A DNA stretch of 22,146 nucleotides from Plakobranchus ocellatus (Eukaryota > Mollusca > Gastropoda > Plakobranchidae): positions 99,935-122,080 of the forward strand of contig BLXT01000331.1 of assembly GCA_019648995.1 (NCBI GenBank), given 5' to 3'. The translations under genes were made by a program, and so were the position numbers. Shown here piece after piece: positions 9,811 to 19,600 of the stretch; positions within the stretch are counted from its first letter, which is position 1; every line of letters starts with the position of its first letter. The notes below the pieces were generated by a model. That model made no database searches and had not been told where the DNA came from. It saw only the letters and a program-made list of their open reading frames with translations.

Positions 9811-9948
9811 AGAAGTGGCACAATGGCTAGTTTACATGTCTTGTGATTTACAAAAACATTTTTTTGTCTTGGGTTTAAATTTGAGCTCAATGACAAGGGC
9901 CTGAAAGCCTGAGACCACCTTCTAGTGGACAGGATATGCACAAAACCT
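9811..9948 (+). mobile_element. Diverged tRNA-derived SINE, same family as 3869
   Basis: Same A box TGGCACAATGG (9816-9826); the B box is decayed to GGGTTTAAATT (9871-9881). The tail has CTGAAAGCCTGAGACCAC and TATGCACA, matching the body of the copy at 3869-4036. Confidence 0.65.
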
Positions 9949-9949
9949 A

Positions 9950-10558
9950 TCACTTGATCATATTTTCTCTGCAGATAGATAAAATCCTTTTTTAGAATCT
10001 TTTTCTTATGATATGTTTGAAAACGTTTTTCTACAATGAGAGCTAAGCCTTTAGAGCATCCATTTCCTCTTTAAATCTCAGTTCAGTGAAGTTATGGGTT
10101 AGTGCTGGTTTCTTACATACTTGGCTTGCATTTGACTTCTTGGGAAGAAAAGTAGGATTCACTTATAGCTACAGATTTAGGATTCTGCTGCATATATTCT
10201 TTACTTTACTCCGTGTAGCCTCTTCTCACTTAATTTTTTTTTCTACTTCCTCCTTTCCTATAATTACGTTTCTTTGTCCAAATTTTCTTTGCGGAAGGTG
10301 CAGATAACCCTTTCACCAGAAAAATTGACTTCTGGAATTTTGTTTTAGTGTCCTAAGGCCTGTGACAGCTTGATTGATCAGATTTCTGACAGGTTCAAGC
10401 ACTATCCCATATTAGGCTAAAGAAGTGTACTCTGCAAAAGAGATGGAGCTTGCAAAAGTGGTCATTTTTACATCAAACAAGTGGTTTTTTTAATAATTTA
10501 TTTGGTGTTTCAAACCTATTAAATACTGGTATCTATTTTGTCTTTTCCTTAAATCTAG
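9950..10558. other. Probable upstream intron or 5' flank
   Basis: AT-rich, ending in a pyrimidine-rich tract and TAG just before the first coding exon. No coding exon found. Confidence 0.5.
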
Positions 10559-10585
10559 ATCCTGCCACACAAACAAATAATAGCC
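10559..10585 (+). other. 5' UTR part of the first coding exon
   Basis: A pyrimidine-rich tract ending in TAG at 10558 looks like a 3' splice site, so the start codon probably lies in the second or a later exon of the transcript. The 27 bases between this acceptor and the ATG are open in the coding frame. An N-terminal extension from an upstream exon cannot be excluded, but the strong Kozak context at 10586 favours starting there. Confidence 0.5.
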
Positions 10586-10658
10586 ATGGTAGTATACACG
10601 TGTCACTGCTTGAATGTTAAAATCTATGCAGATAAGCCTGAAAGAGATGCCCAAGCTG
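10586..10658 (+). CDS. AKT1S1: Coding exon 1 of PRAS40-like gene (residues 1-24)
   Basis: Encodes MVVYTCHCLNVKIYAD followed by a charged stretch. The CHC pair (C6, C8) is the first half of a possible metal-binding cysteine set. It ends with a consensus donor (G|GTAAGT), leaving one base (phase 1). Confidence 0.8.
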
Positions 10659-13600
10659 GTAAGTATGCAAAATAATCTTCAGTTTTACAATTTTTTTCAG
10701 TCTTGAGTTTTAGGCCTACTGTAACTATAGTGAAAGGGAATATATTTTTATTCCATAGAAGGCAAATTTATGCTATGAATTAAATTTGAACATATATAAA
10801 ATGTGTAACTTCCTCTCAAAATGAGTCGAGTTGAGGTTCAGCTTGAGTTACTTTAAATGGAAGCCAGAAACTAGAGGGATGAAAAATATTTATGAGGAAA
10901 ATTTTCTATAGACATGCAATAGACTTTTTGTACATAAAGCATTGGAAATTTTTGCTTTTTTGCGTTAATTTTTTTTATTTGAGTTCAGTCATACAGTTCC
11001 TCACCTGGACTCGTTTTATGGGACTGCTATTAAACTGAGCTTAAAGTTTCTTTTTGAGTTCAGTCATACAGTTCCTCACCTGGACTCGTTTTATGGGACT
11101 GCTATTAAACTGAGCTTAAAGTTTCTTCCACTTCTTTATTTCTATTGTAGTGCATTTTAATTTATACCTTTGTGATACAATTACAAGTGGGATCAAAATT
11201 TTGGCATTATAATTCTTATTTCAGATGCGTTAGATGACTGCCCCTTAGGTCCAGCGTGTGAAGCAGTGGAACTGATTGATCAAGGCTTTCAATTTGTGAG
11301 TTTTCATCAGTGGAAAAAATACTTAATCAGTTTATCCAAACATACAGTTCGTTAATTTGTGTGTGTGATGTGTGGTTTTTTTTTGTGCTTTGTTTCAAAA
11401 AAGATCTGCGTGTGAGAAGCAATGCTTGGCATAAAAATGTCTTCATGCCAGTCCTATTGAGTTAAATTTAAAGTATTTTTTATGTTTTTTTTCTTTTTGT
11501 TTTGTTTTTCTTACTTTGAAGGCTGGTGTCAACACTTGTAGACACAAGTTATAAGCAAAAAATCAGTACACCTTTATCAAGTATTCACAGTGCAGTTTCA
11601 GGCAAAGTGGATAGATTTTTTAAATCAAATAGAATCTCAAAATTGACGTTATTGAAGTCGATGTCATATTTTAAAATGCTGTTTATGAAAAGCCCTTTTA
11701 ATCTAGAATTTTTTTTTTAATCCCCATTCTCATTTTGGAAAAAAAAAAAAAATACCCTCTTTCTTTTTTTTTTTAAAAATTGTGTTCTATTTATAGCTTT
11801 AAGCATCATGGGTCTGAAAGAAGCAATGATATGGCTTAATATAATTTTTTTTTTTCTGTTTCAGGCTCACAAATGTTTGGTGCAACGTATGCGAGAAGGA
11901 GACTGGACCATCTATGTTTGTGTGCCCTGCCACATGCGTACCCATGGCGTCAACACCGAGGATAGGATTGTTGTTGTTAATGCCGATATGAATGTGAGTT
12001 TCTTTTTTATTTTAAAAGCAAACTAGCATAATCATTTGAAAAACATTGGAAAAACAGCGTCTGGAGACTGGTCCATCATTATGTGTTGGAAACTGCATTT
12101 GCACATTTTAAGTCATTAATACAGCCAGAAACTGCATTTCATAAGCTTTGCTGTTGTGGAAACTGGAAAGACGTATTGTGTTTCTGTGCCAAGTTATTGA
12201 GGTTTTAACTGAAGCTAAAGAGAACAGAAAAATCAAACTTTAAATTCTTTATTATCAAAAGGCCTGCGATATGGCATCTGACTCATTATGAATAGTATCA
12301 AGATAAATAAAAAAGCTCTAAAAATATACATTTCACAGCTTCTAGTTATCTGCACCTGGGTAGAGTACCAGTCATTTTTTACCATCATTGAACAGATTGT
12401 TCTAGAATTATTGAAAATATTGATGATCTATACTTGCAAAAGTGGGTGTGTCTTTTCTAATTCTAATATATCATGAATGCATTTTACTACAATAATGTAT
12501 CTGTTGTCTAGTTAATCAATATGAAAAATTGAGATGTACATCTCTACTTTGGTTTAGGAAACAAAGCTACAGCAGTATATGTTAAGTTATGAACTAAATT
12601 TACACCAAAAACTATGGGGGTAGTTTTCAAATTTTTAAAGTTTGTCTTGTTTAATTTTGACTCTTTCATCACAAATTAACAAAAAAGACAAAACTCAGCT
12701 CTAATGAACAGATTGAAAGGGGTGTTTAAATGCACCAATCAAAATACTTATTTTCATTCCTGATTTAGGAATGAAAATAAATGAGGAAAATTGGAGTGTT
12801 CATATCATATACCTGATTCTTGAACAGGTTTTCAATTTCACTACCATACCAATAAGACTTGCTGCATCAAATCTTGATCAACTCATTCTTCCCCCCCCCT
12901 CCCCCCCTTTTTTTTTTTCAAACATGGAAAGGATTGAAAAAACACTAGAATTAAGAATTTTAATTTAGAACCTTAGTACCCGTATGTGAATGTTAACACC
13001 AATATTTTTTTTTTGCCTGAGCCTAGATCTTCACATAAATTAATGTAGCCAGGGCATATTACTTGAAGCATTGAAAAAAATGCTTTTAGTGATGTGAATA
13101 TAGAGAGAACATTTTGTTTCAGCCGATACCACAATGGGATTAAGCGAGGTATTTGGCTTTTTATAGGGCTGATTCTTGGGGTGATATATTTACAAGAAAT
13201 AGATGCTGGTGTCTGTTAGCTAAGGCACAATAGCTTGTGTTTCTCTCACTGAAGATTTCTGGTTTAGAAAAATAATGTTGCTCTGATTTTTTTTTTCTTT
13301 TGTTCTTGTTCATGTGCTGCAGAAAGGGGAGGATATTATTGCTGCAAAACAGAGGAGCCCAGACTACTCACCTGTCTTCAAGCTGTTGGTCAAACCTTCA
13401 GAAAATCGAACAGTGGAAGATGGTAGGTTTATGAGTGCATCCAAATCTGTTTCATGCTCATTACAAGAAATGAGTTTTCATGTGATGCAAATTTCAGGGA
13501 CACGTTCAATCCATCAGGCAGTAAAGCCCCATTAGAAATAAAAGGCAGACTAATACGTAAACAAATAATTGTGTCCATTTTGAATTTTTTTCATGCAGCA

Positions 13601-16600
13601 GTGTAAAAAATGGGTAGCCTTTAAAACAATTGAGATAGGTGAACTAGGGAATTCAGATAAATACATTTTGGCCATATTTAGTGAAGGATATGATATATGA
13701 GCTTGTGCTGAAAACTTTTTAATAAGAAAAGAAAATAATGTCTCTAAACCAAGTCTACCAGTTTGAAGATTAATATTGTCCTATAAATACCTTTTAGAGT
13801 CAGTAAGACATTTCAAAAGGCTCTGTTGCAAAAGTGCCATCAGGGACCTGTGTGATTTGCTTTGATTGCCCCATATAAGGTATCTAGCTGAAAGCTATTT
13901 GCCAGGGGATGAGTAGAGGCTGGTTACACGCTGTAGGTAAAAAGTCTGAAAAAAATAGTTATTTAACATATCTGTCTCACTGAGATTCTTTCGGCACAAG
14001 GTTGTCTACACTCAAAATAAGACTGATTTTAGCCTTTTTGTGAAAAAAAAAATTAAGGTTATGAAATTTATATGTTTTTTTTTCTGTTTAATTTGTGCAT
14101 CTGTAAGAGGGGAGAGTGGGAGGGGGGTGGAAGAAGAAGGGCAGGGTTGAAGTATTATCAGGATTCAAAGCAATTTGTGAACTCCAAAAATTTTTTTTTA
14201 ATTATTTGATGTCACTTTTTGCTTTTATTGTTTTTTTTCCTGTGTAAAACTTAGGTGCAGTTGAAAGCAGTTTGTGTAAAATTATCTTGCATAATCATTG
14301 AGAAATTTTTTATATATTAAGTTAAAAAATGAATGCTGGGCACAACTTTCTGTGTTAACCCCTTATGGGCATTGAATGAGTTAAATCTTGTGTTTTGTTT
14401 TGAATGTAATACTTTCAACTCCAAAAATATCTTATACACCCTGTGTTTGCAGAGACCATACCTCGTCAGTCTTATGAAACCCTGCAGAAACAGCTTGGGG
14501 AACTGCAGGCCAAGCTGTCACATTATCTCAAGTTGGAGGAAGAGGCGATGGAGATGAGAATCCGGTAAAAACTTAGGCTCAGTGCAAATTTAAACTGTGT
14601 AATATCATATCTACATGTCATCAGTGCTTCTCGTTCTCCGCATTTCCGGAATTTTAAATGCTGCTCCATAGATATTTCATAACTTCAGAGTTGAACAAAA
14701 TATAAGTGAAGTTGGTGCCGAAGTGCCTCCAAATAGCTTTATTTGCTGACCTTTCAAAAAAAAACCTGGTGGAGCATGGGCCCAGACCCGCCAGATTTGC
14801 TTTTGCCCTTGGCATTGTGCGCCACCTAATAGAAACAAAAAATCCACAGTTTTCTTCAGTTCTCATTGGAAGCACTGTTTAATAGAGGCGAATTGTGCAT
14901 GTATTTATTTCTGAAGGGAATATCCCCCGTTTTTCCCCACCAAAAAAAAATGGGAAATCAAGAATATTAGTTGATTTAACCAGCCCTTGACAGTTCAAGG
15001 GTTAAAATAATGAAAAGCTGTGAGTACAAATTTCTTGTGAACTTTCTATAACATGTAGAGCTCTGGTTTCTGGTTGAAATGTTTGACTTTTTTAAAGTCA
15101 TCAGGATAGGTAATGGAACACAATAATTTTGCAAATGAAACAGTTAAAAAAAAAAAAAATTATTGAAAGGTATGATAATTGATTGTTCATAGTTCTTTTT
15201 CTTTTTATTTCAAATCCATCACAAAATTGAAAGAACAAAAAATTAGAATGGTTTTTCTGGGTAAACTGCAAGTAGGTTTGAGTGGCAAGAATTAGAAGAA
15301 CAGCTTGAAGCTTATGCACAAAAAAATAGACTTTTGTTTTTTCTTATCTAAAGGAAATTCGATCTGCACAAGGTCTGTATTATTTTTGCACCTACATATC
15401 TTTGTATAAGGGGTATCAAATTCAAATCATAAAGAATCTTGTGAAAATCTTTTTCCGTCCCTTGTAATACTGATATTCAAGTGTGAAAATTAAAAGTATT
15501 TGTTTATATATTACATTTTTTTTTTTTTAACAAAACCATGTCTTTTGACTCGTCTCAATGATACGTAATCACAATTCCCTTATACCTTTCTTCTTCTTCT
15601 TCTTCTTTTTTTTTCCCAGGAAATATGAGGAGGAGCAAAGAAACAATTTTCTTAAGTTGAAAAAGCAGATTCAGCACGAGAAGACAGCACTAGTCAGGTA
15701 GGCTGATAGAGTTTTGGGTTCACAACCCAAAAAATCCGAAAAAATACACTGCAACATAGTTTTACCAATTCTGGTCTGTGTATTTAGTAAATTACCAAAG
15801 CCTTTTTAAATAATATAAAGTACTTTTTTCCAGCTTTTCATCATGGTTGGACCTATGAAAGAGTATGTACTTATAGAAAACTAAGTCAAAAGGGATATCT
15901 GTCTTTGAGTCTCGTCCTACTGAGACACATGTCACATGGATACAATACATTTGAGAAGGAAAAAAATCTTTAAATTTGTTTCCTTCTTCTTAAGATTTTT
16001 TTTTTAACATTATTTCAAATGTCGTGATGCAGAATCACAATAATAGCTTTTTTTTTCTTACCATTATAAAGCTCACAAAGTGCTGTTTCAGGTTTAATGG
16101 ATGGCTTAAAATGTTAAATTAAGCAACTTCTACCCCTTTGGAACTAGTCTTGAGGATACATCAAATTATTCATTTATATAGGTTCTCAAATTGGCAGGGG
16201 GATTCCATAACTTATGACAGTTTATTGGGATTAAATAGATTTCAAATTGGGAATTTGTCCTCATGCTTCACATTAAGTGAAGCCTTTTTTTCCCCCCTTA
16301 AAACTTTTTAAACTATCTATTCCCTAGTGTGTTGTTTCAAAAAAGTGAAGCCAATCGTTCTATAAATGATGGAGAGAGGAATATGCCCAGACGTCACAGT
16401 AAGTTAAATGAGTTCTTTTGTTGGTAATTCTTTAATAATTTTGCAGTATCCTATTTGAATGTTTTTTTGAAAACCCAATGTTTCATTCAATTGTTACTCT
16501 GTCCTTGAAGAAAGTAACATACTTATCTATGTGACACATAACGTCTATGGAATGTATCACATCTATTTGTATAAGATTTTCAGAGGAGTAGCAAATTTGG

Positions 16601-19600
16601 TTGTCTCTTTCTGTCAGGTTAAATTACCATCCATTGTAATGGTATTGCATACAGATTTAAATACAAAGGCTTTTCAACCTTTATAAATTATTGAGATGAT
16701 AATTGAGATAATTTATCAGCCATGTAATTGTTATGTTTTTTTAAAAGAGTTGTTAATAAGAAGATGTAAGGGCATTCAACTGCATGGCCTTTTGTTTCTG
16801 AACAGAAAAATAGTGTATTTTATATTGAGTCATTTTTTTAAGTGCAACTCACAAATTCAAGCATTTTATTCATCTTACATATCATCTGATGCCTTCTGAG
16901 CAAATCAGTCTCAAGTTACTGAGGGGAATTTTGCACTAAAGCCTTTACAAAAATTTAGGAGGGGGGGAGGCTCTTGAAGAGAAAGTTTATTCTTCAAATT
17001 GTCTTTCTTTTTGACAAAACTGGCCTAGAGTAATAAGTTTTTTATTTAAAAAAAAAAATTTTTTTTTTTTTTTTTTATAAAAGTGTACTTTATAAAATCA
17101 TCATGCTCATATTAAAATGTTCTAAATCCGACTCTAAATTTGCTCTGATTGCCTCACATTTTTTTTTCTGATTTGTGGTGTAATTACAGAAAGCGTGTCG
17201 ATGAAAAACCATAGCCAAGTATTAATAATCGATCTCTTTTTGTCTTTTCTTCTGCCTCAGTGACCATTAGTCACTCCAAGAGTGCAGGCGAATATGAGCG
17301 GGCATCGCCCAATGCTGTGCAGCGAAACAAGCCTAGCAGAAGGATCCGAGACTCAAGTCCTGATGGTATGTTAGTAGATGTGCTGTATTCTACAAAGCAG
17401 TGTTTTTCTTCTTTTCAATTTGTGTTCTCCATAACCAAATGCAGTAGAAAAAAAAAGATAAATCATGTTTTTTTGGGGTCAGGAAAAGTCATCAGGTTAA
17501 AGATAAGCCCTGATCTGAATAGGCAAATGCTGCATCATGGAAAGAATGCCAGTTTTTGTGGATGAAACTTTGAGATTGGCAACACATATATTTCACCAGA
17601 CTCCTGAAGTATCATCTTCCTCTGATTGGTCTTTTTCTCTCCTCCAACCCTTTCAAAAACACATGTACATTCTCACAAAAAGCAAACAAAAGCGCTTTGT
17701 TTTGTTCTACAATGCTACCAAAATTGAGTTTGAGATGCCCCCCCCCAAAGAGCCAGATCCACAGGAAAGCCACTTTGCATTGGAAGAAGTGACTTGATCA
17801 ACATAGACCAAAATAAGAAATGGACTGTAAGAATTAGTTTTATGAATCATGACCTCTTACTTCCATGAGTGTCTTTCCATGTTCTCCATCTCTGTCGCTA
17901 GAAACTTCAGCGATTGCTATTAACATTTTTTCATCTCTTCAGTTTATGGACTAATGCAAGTGCTCCGAGTCCATGCTGTGGTCCAATATGGGGAAGTTTA
18001 GGGCTTTAGAATCTTTGTTTTAAAATGATTGTAAATGAAAAGAACATTTTTTTAGAGGAGATGTGCTGCAAAACAACAAAGCAAAAAACCAGCTTTTCCT
18101 TTTCCACTCTCATCCCATTTTATTCCCTTTGTGGTTGTAAATTAATTTTGTATATTTTTTTTAGGCAACAATGCTCTATTTTTTTTTTAGGCAACAATGC
18201 TCTATTTTTTTTTTCATATTGTGGATGAATGTCAGGGGACTATTGTTTTTATTGTTCTAGTGTTTGCTATGGATGGATTTGACCTTGATGAGGATGATGT
18301 CAACGAACCTGTGGAGTTCAAACCATCAGCACCAAGACGATCTGGTTCGAAATTTCATTTGTCTTTGTTATGAAGAACCTTAACTGGTTTTAAAGTGTGT
18401 AAGATTCATCATTGTTGAAGTTGAATAGTAGGACATTAAAGTTAGAAATGATAAAAAAGTGTAATTCATAACATTCTGTCTGTTGATATTTATATGAAGG
18501 ATTTCCAAAAACCATGGCATGAATCCACTTTTGTACCAGCCAACCAATTATCTGTGCCAAAATTTTTTAAAGTCAATTTCCATGTGAAAGTCTTTTTTTT
18601 TTTTTTATTCTAAGATATTTGCCATCCCTGATTTTTTTTGTTTTTGTCTGTCTCCCTGTAGATAACCATTCCCCATCATTTTTGAGCGGTACCAAAGGGC
18701 AGCATCAGGTTCACCCCTCTGGTCGTTTTAACAAGCGTGGGGATCATGGGGACTTGGATACAATGGAGGAGATGGCTGGTGGATGGGGGGATGCATCTGT
18801 CTCTCGCATGTCCACCTCTGTCCCAATTTCAATGCCACAGAATGCTCGCAGTTTGCGACACATGGCACACCACCTGGATGATGAGATCGAGGTAGAGCTT
18901 GCTGGTTTACCTTTTTTTAAAAAAATGTTCTTGCTTCCATTTGCTTTTCTCTAAGTCAAGCTTATGTGATTTTTTTTTGGGGGGGGGGTCTTCCTCTTAA
19001 TATTATCTGCACTAGAAGGTGAATAGCCACTTAAACAGCATCTATACAAAGATGCATGTAGTTCTGAGACACAATAACACAGGGCTGGTCAGTCTTTATC
19101 CTAAATGTTTCCATACACAGTCCACAAATCCTGTATTGAACATAAGTGGCTTCCTTCCATAGTTCAGAGGCAGGCAAGTTCACATGGTAGAAAAGCAGGA
19201 TGTTAGCTGACCATCAGTTTGGAGAAACTGGCTAAAAATTAATCTTCTACTTGTAAGATTTTAAATAAACTTTGGATACATAAAACTATGAGTACTAACA
19301 AAAAAAAAAAAAAAAGGAAAAGCTGCATAATGCAGAGGTTTTGATTTTCTTTCAGGCAGGCTCTAGAACAATTTTTTAAGGGAAAAAAATGAAATTTTCC
19401 AGGTAGAAATCATGACATAAGCCATGTCAAGACTGGCAGCTGGGTTTGACTCCTGTGAAACTATTCGTCTGTAGGAAAATGCTACTATGATAATCATAAG
19501 AACCATGTTAGAAGCACTGGAGTGGGAGTTGTGGTTATATTATGTCAAGTTTCAGGGAATCTTGGAAAAGATGTACAAAGGATGAGAATTCAGCACTGAA

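Noticed and set aside
17537..17797. 86-codon open frame in intron 8
   Set aside because: Not in phase with flanking exons by any good splice sites and no recognisable domain.
18619..18661. Upstream start of the open frame containing exon 10
   Set aside because: This part is intron 9 with its polypyrimidine tract; the exon begins at 18662 by splice site and phase.
19440..19500. B-box-like GGGTTTGACTCC as another SINE
   Set aside because: No A box at a fitting distance and no shared body with the other copies.
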